Below, piece after piece: positions 26,401 to 38,400 of a DNA stretch of 64,000 nt. Both the position numbers and the translations under genes were made by a program. Source of the stretch: Arion vulgaris (lineage: Eukaryota > Mollusca > Gastropoda > Stylommatophora > Arionidae); NCBI GenBank assembly GCA_020796225.1, contig CM036775.1, positions 4,351,393-4,415,392 on the forward strand. The letters run 5' to 3'. The notes under the pieces are model-generated. The model worked only from the letters and a program-made list of their open reading frames with translations. It was not told the origin of the DNA and searched no databases. Numbering within the stretch: the first letter of the stretch is position 1; each line of letters opens with the position of its first letter.

Positions 26401-29400
26401 CTAGTAATGAAAATTTATGAGTAAAGAGAAGTTAATAATGTCGCTTTCAGTAATACGATGTTTATGGGTAGTACCCAAGCGAAATTTTCAAGGTTCCAAA
26501 ATAATGGTAGTGACCATCGAAAAAATTTCGTTCAAAATAGCTTCTACTTAACATATAATCATAGAATTTTCCAGATCTGTAGAATATGTTACAGTTACAC
26601 GTAGAACAATCGGTTTTACTATATGAATGACACATATTTCATATGAAGCAATTGTTTATACGCTGTTTCATCGATTCGATCGCAAAAACACAATGGCTGA
26701 CTTGTGTTCCGTCGCGGACTGCGATGAAAAAGTAGTGCAAATTACTAAAAGAGTGGTGTTGGTTCGCCGTGTAGGGGACAGTTCTGTAGGATATAATTTA
26801 TATGATTTCTGCTTCCCCGTTTGTGCCAATCTCTTCCTGCAGTAAGTTTTGGCCACCCTCATGATGGTAGGTCTGACATTCTTACTGTGTGGTTAAATCT
26901 CCGAAACAGATCGACGACCGTAGAGTCCGTTATCCCATTCCTTATTGTGAGAGTCGTTGCACCATGTTATGCGCCTTACGGCCTGGTGCATCCATTTTCT
27001 GCAAGCATTTGTTTCGGTTAGCATTCTAGCGGACACATGCATCCGATTTCAGCCAAACCTCCTTAGTCGCCTCTACGACATGCGTGGCGGGTAACAGTGG
27101 TTCTATTCTTTACACCCCAAATTTGGGCCACGGTAACCACTCAGGCAACACGCCGGTTCAATGTTGATTAATCAATCTATTATTTGTGTGCATATTTGGT
27201 ATGTTGTTCTTATCGGGTTGTGCCAATATCGACACCCCTCTCTCTCAATTTGGTCAGTGACTGGGATTCACAACCCTGAAACTCCTCGGTTTGGAAAAAC
27301 TCTCTCAATGCGTTTTATCTATCTATTCTCTAATCTTGTATTGTCTTTCAGCATCAGGTCGAAAAAGGAGACACCTAGAGCGAGCCTCTCTATGCGCCTT
27401 GTCTTTCTTTCTTTTCTCCAGTCCTGATTTGTCTCACAGCTTCAGGATAAGAAGAGATTTCTAAAACAGGCTTTTGTGTGTGCTTCATAAAGTGTCTTTC
27501 GTTGCTGTGTTATCTCTGAGGTCCACCTTTTATGTGACCTACCTTTTGCTTTGTATCCGATGTATCGGAGTAATATTGTTCTTTGTGGCGAACTGTCTGT
27601 TGGTAATCTGCTTATGTGGTCGAACCATTTAATTTGCTGTTTCTTGATGAGTTCAGTACTGATGTTGTACCACTTTTTTCTCATGATGTCTTCATTTCTA
27701 AACCGGTCTCTTCTTGTTACACCCAGCATTCTGTGTAGACACTTCATCTCTGTCGTGACTAGTTTTCTTCTATCATTTGATGTCTTATTTCTAAACCGGT
27801 CTATTCTTGTTATTCCCAGAATTCTGTGTAGACACTTCATCTCTGTCTTGATCGCCCGTGTGGTGCGGGGTCTGTAAGGAAGCAAAGAATAGTACCACTG
27901 CAACCTACAATGCATGTCGTAAGAGGCGACTGATGTAGGCCTTAGGATGCTACCCTAGTAAATAAAAAGCAGCGCAGAAATTGGATGTGCTGGCCTACTT
28001 GTAGACGCATAACAGGCACAACGTACAATCGCTCTTAGGCACAGATCACATACAAATCACACAGAGTGGTTGCCAAGTGGTCGATATGGAGTGTTCGAAG
28101 AAGAAGAATCTCCATTGTGACTAGTTTTCTTCTATCGTTTGATGTCTTCATTTCTAAACCGGTCTATTCTTGTTACTCCCAGCATTCTGTGTAGACACTT
28201 CATCTCTATAACGTAGACAAATACAAATCTCTGTTTAATGAGGTTAAACACAACATCTCTCTATAATGAAGCCAAACATGGACAATTAAACATACCTGTT
28301 ATATTTTTAATACACAGTTTTATCACCCATGACGTCTGTCGTGCTTCTGCTTGCAACATTTGGTCAGCATAGACTGGAGTATCCAGCCCTGAACTCACCC
28401 CCAACTCAACACTCATTAGATCCGCGACCGGATCAGACATTGACAACATTTGGTTCGTCTTCGATGTTTCATTTAACTGATCAACATGCTGATGTGGTCT
28501 GTCTCCGGATTCAAGACCAGAATTAAAATTTTGAGAATGAGGGATCAATTTTGTGTTCTTCAGTCCGTCTACTAGTTTTAATCGGTTATTTAAATCCGGA
28601 ACTTCAAGCTGAATGTCAGGTTTTAAATCGTTGCTATTATACGTAGAGACGTCTTCAGCGGATGGTATAGATTTCTCCGATAGAGTCCTAGGTTCATTTT
28701 GATTTGTTGTTACTTCTGTGTGGTTCCTGGAAACTGTAGAACCTTCTTCCAGAACATTCAAAACTTGCGGTGCTGTAAAACTTGGGTATAAAAGATATGA
28801 TGCGTCTTCAGGGCGAAATAGTGGGGAATCACAAGGGTTGACTGATCGGTTGACACCAACCGGGTTGTGAGGTGGTTTAATAAGTTGTGAGACTTCCAGT
28901 AAAGGAGGTTTGATGCCAACAATGGCTCCGATGCAGGTTAAACAAGCTGTTCGTACATTCGGGTCTGAAAATGAATGAAAAAGGAAATGTATTCATGAAA
29001 GTTAATCTGGTAAATGGAGTAAATACATTTTTTCAGCAAATGGAAGAATTACTAACGCAATCTAACATAGATGCAATAGAGCAAATCAAATAATAGGACA
29101 AACCGCGCAATTTTAAAATGTAAACATGTCACCATGAACACAAAAAGAGCAATGTTCAACACAGTCTGTCTCCCACATTATGCTACCAGTGCCAAACCTG
29201 GACACTGACAACAAATGATAGAAGAAAACTAGTCACGACAGAAATGAAGTGTCTACGCAGAATGCTGGGAGTAACAAGAAGAAACCGGTTTAGACATGAA
29301 GACATCAGGAAAAAAGTGGGAACAACATCAGAACTGAACTTCATCAAGGAACAAAAAATGAAATGGTTGGCCACATAAGCAGATTACGAACAGACAATGC

Positions 29401-32400
29401 ACTCAAAGAGCAATGCTACTCCGATACAGTGGATACAAATGTTTGACCCATAAAAGACAGTGAAGTTTATACAAGAAACAACACTGGATATATAGACAAT
29501 ATTTCAAGTGAACAGACGAAAGAATTGATTGATAGGACCACCATCATTGCACTTCGGTGAGTAACCATGTGTGTTCGATCTCTTTATTACACAGGAAGAT
29601 CTCAGCAACACTGCACGGACTCTGTAGCACCCGTGAGGGTCCCTGATGCAATTTTGAAGATGATGACAATTTTTGTAACGATTTTACCAATTTTTCCAAT
29701 TTAACCAATTTTTCCAATTTACTGATTTTCAATTTACGATTTTACCAATTTTTCCAATTTACCGATTTTACCAATTTTTCCAATTTACCGATTTTTCCAA
29801 TTTTTCAAATTTACCAATTTTTCAAATTTACCAATTACTGATTTTACCAATTTTTCAATTTTCGATTTTACCAACTTTACCAATTTACGATTTTTACCAA
29901 TTTTCCGATTTTACCAATTTTCCAATTTAAGATTTTACCAATTTTTCCATTTTACCGATTTTACCAATGGTGACGATTTTACCAAGTTTTACTGCAGTCT
30001 TCCCATTTCAATTTTTGTAGGAAGTTTATTATTTAATATTTCTAAATTAATTTTGCCTGGGCAGCGGCTTTTCAGCCTGTTCTTTTCAATTGTGAACTGC
30101 CAGGGGTTCTTTTACATGCTCAACCTGAACACAGGACTTACGTTTTATCATCCGTCTCCGATAGGACTCAGAGTTTGATCTCACCTACACTGAGATAAGG
30201 GATCTCTGGAAAAATATCCTGATGGCTCCATGAGGAAACAAACTTAGTACCTTTGGAACGAGAGATGAGTATCTAACCTCTACGCCATAGTGACCTCCAA
30301 AAAGAAAGGAAGGAAGCTATGTATATATTCTCACCTTTGTGGTTGTAGAAGTGCCGTATCTGTTTCAGGACTCTGGTCAGCAGACCTGGGTTAAGTCTAT
30401 GATATGGTACTGTATTGACAAGATTTGCCAGACACTGAAATAACACAACAGTAAATTAAAGTAAATAACCTCCTTTTCATACCATGAGGCATATTGTACA
30501 GTGTGTTTGTAAAGTCTCACAACACTTTATTTGTAGAACAAATGTGAAAACATAGTAATGACGCATCAAAAATTTTTCCATAGTAATTTGGTAATATGCA
30601 GTAAATGACTTGTCTGCTGGGGTAATTTTTTTTACTCAAACCATAATAGTGTTTTCAACTGAAGAAAGAATATTTCTTCTTCTTCAGATCACCACCCAGA
30701 CTGATGTACCAGATTTCATAAACTCATTCAGTGAAATCTTATTCATGACCTTAGCATTGGTGTGGTTTGTACATCACATCTTCAGCGCCATTTGGAGCTC
30801 TGTGTTTATCCTTTGCGATGTGTCGGTTCAACCAGCGTACTGATTCACTCCCGAGCGTTGGCTGTCCCCAGCTGACCTGCAAGGCAACAGGTTGCTATTT
30901 TCTTTAGGTAGTACTCTTAGACAACCTTCCTCCCGGTTGTTGAGCGTCATCTACAGGTTACCAGTCTTTTTGACTACTGATTTGCTCTTGCCCAGTTTTT
31001 GTACGGTGTGCTCCAGAAAGAATATTTGACAAATAAAGAATGTATACAGACATATCTTAAGTATGTAATATTTCCAACATCTGTTATAATGAATATTCAT
31101 TTGTTCTTTCTAGTTTACCAAAAACAACAGTAGACAATAGCAGTAACTATTGTGACTAATTTCACTACTTTGTTTTAGCACATTTTTGATGACGTCATGT
31201 ACTACATTTTTGAAGCTGACCTACACATGAAGTGTTGTGAGACTTTACAAACACCCTGTATAGTAGTAATATAAAGTGTGACACAGATGAAGATGTTAGG
31301 ATTAGAATACCAAAAATAAATGTGGCTGAGAATCAGGATGCACATGTACTAAACGTGTAGAAAGTCTATATGCATTTGAAGGATGCCTGCCTAAACTAGA
31401 TTATGCAAACAGTAATACACATTCTTGGCAAAGATCAAACATATCACAAAGAGTGATTAAAATTGGTCGTAAAGAACAACGCAAAGAAGAAGAATACAAA
31501 AGGCATGATCAGCATTTGCCATTCTGAAGAATGTTAAGGAGCTCAAGAATGATCAGGAATGATACTAAGATAATGATTTCGTCCATAGAAATCCCATTCT
31601 CGATCGCAGCATTGCTCATCAGTGCATCTGCTCTCTCCTTGCCCTTCACCCCAGAATGACCTGAGACAAAAATGAAGGTGGCGCAATCGGTCAGTGTCAA
31701 ACTCAACTCAATGAAAAACAGGCGGTCAGTGTCAAGATTAACTTAATAATATAAAATGTGAGCGGTCAGTATCAAGGTTTAACTTAATAGTATAAAATGT
31801 GAGCGGTCAGTATCAAGGTTTAACTTATTGGTTACTAAACTGACATCATTCCACTCCGGGCAGACCCATAGGTGCTCAGTCTCCCCAACAGATATCAAAG
31901 AGTTATCAGTTATATGAGGACTATCATCTAGCACTCCGAGCGTGTCCATAGGTGCTCGATCTCCGCCTCAGCAAATCCAGCAGCGTCCAGCGGCCCAACA
32001 CGCCAGTTCGATGTTGATTAATCAATCTCCTTGCATATTTAGTATGTCGTTCTTTTCGGGCTGCACCAAAATTGACACCCATCTCTCTCAATCTGGTCAG
32101 TGAGTGGGATTCACAGTCCTCAAACTCCTCTGTTCGGAAAGACTCTCAATGCGTGAAGAATGTCATTTCGATCATGGCAGCTCCCTCTGATATTGTAGCC
32201 AAGCCAGCCAAACTATCAGCTCGTTCATTACCCCTAACTCCTGCGTGTCCAGGGACAAAATGAAGGAGTATTGCATACTGATGGTTCATGTAGCTTGCTG
32301 ATTAAACACACTCCTCACTCTGGCCCTCAGGCATCCAGTTCGACTTGTACAACGGGTAACTCCAAACTGCTTAAATCGCTGGATTAATTCAACTTTTATT

Positions 32401-35400
32401 TTAGTGTCTTCATCTAACAGGCAGTCGCGAAGAGAGTGAAGAACACTCCCATTATCCATCTTCAACTCCCCAACAATCAATGCTGTTGACGCAAGCCTGA
32501 CCGCTCTCTCATTACTGCAAACACATGCATACCCAGGGCAGTAGATCCATGTAAGCCTCTGAAGGTTAGAAACTTCTATAGACGACATCCACTCCAATTG
32601 AAACCTGCCATTTTGGATCTTGTGAAGCATTGACTGAGAGTCATATACAACGACCCCATCATCGACTGAGAGTTAGATACAACAAGACCCCAGCATCGAC
32701 TAAAAGTCAGATACAACAACGGCCCCCGTAATCGAAGGCCTTAAATTAGGGCTTACCTTAATAATCTGTGTAATAACAGACTTGAAGTTCTCTGCTACCA
32801 GAGCCTGCAGCAGACATCTGTGCATCTCCCTTATCATAGATCCGAGGATGGCTGAAAATGGCGTAAAAGCCGACTGATGGGTGGTGATTTCTTCTGCGGC
32901 CGCCAGGTATGACTTTGTTGATTCCAACATGTTCGTTAGACTAGCTACAGCTGCCATTCGACACTGAATTATAAAAAAATATTAGTTTAGATTTAATATA
33001 ATAATAAAGCCCATAACCCATTAGGGTCGTAGGCGTGTCACTGTGGAGATATCAGCACAAAAAGCATGCCATGAGTCTCTGTCTTCAACTCCTCAAGCGA
33101 GTGTGGAGAAACTCTGCCCAGATCAGCTCTTGATGTTGTCAAACCAGTATTTTCTCTGTCCTCCTTTCTTTCTTCCACCCTAAACTGTTCCCTGTAGGAT
33201 AGTCTTAGAGAGTGAACCATGTCTCATCACATGCCCGAACCATGCAAGTTTACACCTTTTCACGATTGTCATGAGTGGCACTTGTCGACCTGCAAGGTTG
33301 TTTATTTGGTCTCTTACATAAATGTTCGTCTTATGTTCTATATAACTAATACATAGTACCCGTCTGTAACACTTATATTCTCTGTGGCTGAGTGGTTAAG
33401 CCCTTTGCCTTGAGAGTCGAAGGTCGTGGTTCGAATCCGGATCGCACCGTTCTGTTCACAGTGCAGTTTTTCCAGAGACCCTAGGATTGTTGCTGGAGCT
33501 ACGGAGTTCGTGCTTTGTGCAATACTCTCGGCAGGTGGCTTGCCATTTCTGCGGAGAAGGACCAAGCCATATGGGGTAAAACCCGGTGCAATGAAGTCAA
33601 TCCTTCGGCTTTAAAACCTTTAAACACTTATATTCGAAGGTCTGGATTCTTCGCTCCAATTCTGTATTGAGCATCCAGCTCTCACAACCGTTAGTTTTAA
33701 CCAGTAACGGATGAATGGTGGGGTGGATTAGTGTAATGCATAAGCATTTGTCTATCGACTCGGATGCAAGTGTTGTCGGTTCAATTCCACACTTGACGTT
33801 CGATTCATGAGGAAAAGAATTGGCCCTCCTACCTTCTGCACACTAGGAGCTAGAAATTTCAAGTGAATTCATACCCTTCTTCTTCTGTTATCATCACATA
33901 GTTACCGGGTTATTTCCCAGTGTCGTGGTTTTCTGTTTTTTTTCTTGTGCTGTTCTGGTGGCGTGGGTGTTAGTTATTTTTGCTTTTTGACAAAGTTCTG
34001 CTATGCGGTCTAATCATCTTTTTCGTGGTCTTCCTCTCGCCTTCTTTCCTGATGTTTTGTACTTAGTACCATTCTTATACTTTTGTCGTCACACTGCTAC
34101 CAAGTTGTTGCCCTGTGTCGAAATGTTCTTTTTGTTGTCTTGTTCTGCTCTATGGCGTGGTGTTAGTTATTTTTCCTTTTTTGACAGGATTCTGCTATGC
34201 CATCTAGCCATCTTTTTTGTGGTCTTCTCGCCTTCTTTGTGATGTTCTCTCCTCTGCGATCACCACCCAGACCGATGTACCAGATTTCCCCATAAATTCC
34301 ATTCATGTAGGAATCTGATTCATGCAGCCTTAGCATTGGTGTGTTTTACGTCACATCTTCAGCACCATTTGGAGCTCTGGTGCTAATCCTTCAGCGATGT
34401 GTCCGGTTTCAGCCAGCGTTTACTCGGTTTGCTCTCCGTTCTGTGGCCATCTAGTGTTTTTACAGTGTTGGGTAGCTAGCCCCACGCCCAACCTCCTTAT
34501 TCGCCTCTAACGACATGCATGGAAGGTAACAGTGGTTCTATTCTTTACACCCAAATTTGGTAACAACTCGGGCGCTTGATGTTCCGTACTTCATAACCAA
34601 AGATCTAAAAAAAACAATGGGAATTCTTTTTAAAAGAATAAATTAGCATGATTGTGCATAGAATGCCCAAACAAGGTTAGAGCGTGGCTCCCGGCAACAT
34701 AAGGTCAACTAGTTCAGATATGAAATAGAAAATTCCTGCTTAATGGGGGCTAGTTTTTATATATGTTTGATAGAACACTACACTTTTTTGCAATTTTACT
34801 CACTTCTATGCTTTCATGGTTATTTATTGATGAAAAATATGTTATGAAGCCATAGAGCGCATGCCCTAGGTCCCAATCAATGCCAAGCTTGATATTCCAC
34901 CTACCTTAGCAGAGGTCAAGAAGGCAACAAGCCAGATGTCCAGCGGAAGGCACCGGGTGCGGACTCAATGCCAACCGAAGTCTACAAAGAAGGAGGGCCC
35001 ACGTTGATGCTAAAATTGACAGAGTTATTTACATCCATTTGGTGCAACGAACGTGTGCCACAGGAATTAAAGGATGCCACTATTGTCCACCTGTACAAGC
35101 GGAAAGGAAACCGCCAGGCCTGCGATAACCACAGGGGATCTCCCTCCTGTCAATCGCTGGCAAAATACTGGCCAGAGTCCTCCTCAATCGATTAATCGAT
35201 CACCTGGAACAGGACTTACTCCCTGAGACCCAATGTGGCTTCAGAGCAGGTCGTGGAACAGCAGACATGATATTTGCTGCTCGCCAACTACAGGAGAAAT
35301 GCCAAGAGCAGCACCGTAACCTCTATATGGTCTTTGTCGATCTGACAAAGGCTTTCGACACGGTTAACAGGAGGGTCTATGGAAGATCATGGAAAAATTT

Positions 35401-38400
35401 GGATGCCCAGGAAATTCATCAAGATCGTCCCAACAGTTTCACGAGGGCATGATGGCACGTGTACTTGACGAAGAGGAGCTGTCGGAAGCCTTCCATGTCA
35501 CCAACGGCGTCAAACAGGGCTGTGTACTGGCCCCAACACTCTTCAGCATGATGTTTGCTGCCATGCTCACGGATGTCTTTTGGGAAGGCGACGAACATGG
35601 GGTAAAGATTAGATACAGGACAGACGGTAATCTATTCAATCTTCGAGGTTAAAATCCTCCACCAAGGTAAAAGAATCAACTATCTCAAACCTGTTGTTTG
35701 CTGATGACCTCGCTACCAACTCTGTGGAAGAAATGCAGACTTACATGGACAAGTTCTCAATGGCCTGTGATAGGTTTGGCCTCACCATTAACACCAAAAA
35801 CAGAGGTCATGTTCCAGCCCGCCCTAGAGAACAGTATTACGATCCAGTCATCAACATTAAACACCAGCGCCTCCAGTCAACGGACAACTTTGCTTATCTT
35901 GGCAGCCTCCTATCCAGATCGCAAACATAGATTCTGAGGTCCACAATAGGATATCCAAAGCCAGTGCTGCGTTCGGAAGGTTACGTGTCACTGTGTGGAA
36001 CGGAAGGGGATAAGCATAGTCACAAAGCTGAAAGTTTACCAGGCCATAGTGCTAACACGCTGCTATACGCAATGAGACATGGACAGTGTATAGCAGACAC
36101 GCAAGAAAATTAAACCATTTCCACACAAGCTGTCTACGCAGAATACTAAAAATAAACTGGCAGGACAAAATTCCAGACAGCGAAGTCCTCACAAGAGCAA
36201 AGATCCCAAGCGCCAACACCCTGTTGCAGAAGGCCCAACTGAGATGGGTCGGTCACGTTGCTCGTATGCCTGATAAACGATCCCAAAACAGTTGATGTAT
36301 GGCGAGCTTGAAGGGGGCAGATGTTTAGCTGGTGGACAGAAAACGCTTTAAAGACACTCTTAAAGTGTCTCTGAAATGCTTCGATATAGACAATACGTGC
36401 TGGGAATCCTTGCGCAAGATCGCCAAATGTGGCGCTGTAACAACAAAGAGGAACCCGAATAGCTGAGAATCATCGTATTGTTGAGTCACAGAGAAAACGA
36501 GCAGCGCGAAAGACAGAGCACAAACACGCACATGTCTAACCTTGATCATGTATGCCCCACCTGTGGTCGGGAATTCTGTTCTAGGATTGGACTCTACAGT
36601 CACCTCCGCACACACCAGAGAGTGCAACAGTACACGCTGAGATTGTTGTCATATCGCTACATGGACGGCTATTATATTATTATGGAGGGCTGGATGTGTG
36701 ACAGGTATGTGGGGAACTAGGTTGGGCAGGTATATAGGGAACTGGGTGTATGACAGGTACATGGGGAACTGACGGTGACAGGTATATGGGGAACAGTGTG
36801 TGACAGGTATATGGAGAACTGGGTGTGCGAAGGTACATGGGGAACATTCTGTTCTAGGATTGACTCTACAGTCACCTCCGCACACACCAGAGAGGTGCAA
36901 CAGTACACGTCTGAGATTGTTGTCATCATCGCATGCGATGGACGGCTATTATTGATGAAAAATGCTAATAATACTGATATTCCTTAGCTTTAAACTTAAT
37001 TCTTCTTCTTCTTCTTCTTTCTCGAATCCTGTATGCCTCACAGCGCAGGTCAGGAAGAGATTTCTAAAACGGGCCCTAGTATGCGCTTCGTAGATAGTCT
37101 CTTTCGCGCTCTGTTATCTCTGAGGTCCATCTTTTGCGTGGCCGGCCTTTTGCTTTGTACCCATTGTATCGGAGCAGCATTGCTCTTTGGGGTACACTGT
37201 CTGATGGTAATCTGCTTACGTGACCTAACCATTTAATTTGTTGTTTCTTGATGAAGTCTAGTACTGATGTTGTACCCACTTTTTCCTGATGTCTTCATTT
37301 CTCAACCGGTCTCTTCTTGTTACACCCAGCATTCTGCGTAGACACTTCATCTCTGTTGTGACTAGTTTTCTTCTATCGTTGTTGTCAGCGTCCAGGTTTG
37401 GCACTGGTAACATAATTTGGGGAGAAAGATTGTGTTGAACATTGCTCTTTTGTGTTCATGGTGACGTGTTTGCATCTTAAAATTGGCGCCATTTGCCTAT
37501 CATTTGATTTGCTTTGTTGCATCTGTGTTGAATTTCATTAGTTATTCTTTCATTTGCTGAAAAAATGCTCCCCAGGTATGTGAAATCTTTTGCTTAATTT
37601 GTAAAATAATATATAAAATTGATTTAGCATGTTGTGTTATGTTTTAAACGTTGTGATTTGCCCGTCTGCCCAGCGTGTTCGTAGCGCGTTGGGCTATGGG
37701 TGACTATCCCTCTGTGTGTGCGGGTTCAATTCTGTGGATAGCAGAAAAAGACACAGATTCTCCAGATTTACGGTGTTCGTGGCACCGAACCGAAGGTTCA
37801 CGATGTCCATGGCACCGAGCCGAAGAGCTGAAAAGCTCAAGTGCTTCTGGATCAAAAAAAACACAAAAAATGTTGTGATTCAGCACAGAACATACTATGT
37901 GACGCAAGACCTATTGTCTCCTGAGACAAAGAGGCCAATGAAGAAGTGAAGTTGTTTTTTAATATGTATTAGTTAAAATTAAATTGTGGCATATCCTTCA
38001 CAGGACATAGTCATCAATCACAGTAAACGAGTCGTTGATTTTCTGGGCACCATTTATACATTCATTAGTTTGCCACTGCTTTCTGAACAGTGAGGTCTAT
38101 TTTTACGCTCATAAAAATCCCACTGCAACGAATTTGCTTCCAAACTGCCTGACGTGGAGTTCGAACCAGGTACACTTGGGTTGTGATTGAGCTCACTACT
38201 GCTTAAGCTATAGACTCTCACATATGATTATACAGTCCAAAAAAAAACTACGTATATTCATCAATGTGAAGTATGGTCAGCCTTAACCTTACTGACAACA
38301 TCAACCACCTTACAAGAAGAGATCAGAGCACCATTTTAGACCCGAACCAACACTTAATAATCACTTGAACAGAATTCAACCACAACACACTTCAGAGTGT

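Larger units (their letters stand above)
23690..27320 (-). mobile_element. RNase H-type LINE fragment hosting an S3 SINE and the fold-back element
   Basis: Left part 23690-23805 (GTCCATAGGTGCTCCGATCT ... CAACACGCCAG) and right part 27141-27320 (GGTTCAATGTTGATTAATCA ... GTCAGTGACTGGGATTCACA) are continuous in the copy at 31925-32180. AACACGCC is repeated at the break, so an insertion split this LINE. Confidence 0.82.

Noticed and set aside
26182..26424. 80-codon basic open frame in the right arm of the fold-back element
   Set aside because: No recognisable domain, and the left arm does not keep the same frame; not enough to call a transposase.
33369..33440. Functional tRNA gene (Leu/Ser-like A and B boxes)
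   Set aside because: The sequence continues ~200 bp as a SINE body and is flanked by a target duplication (ACACTTATATTC). Similar heads at 6048, 23200, 37700 and 57065 were rejected for the same reason.
34968..36295. Reverse transcriptase frames as a host gene or domesticated enzyme
   Set aside because: Frameshifts and stops separate the conserved blocks, the 5' part is missing, and a 14-bp target duplication marks it as a LINE insertion.
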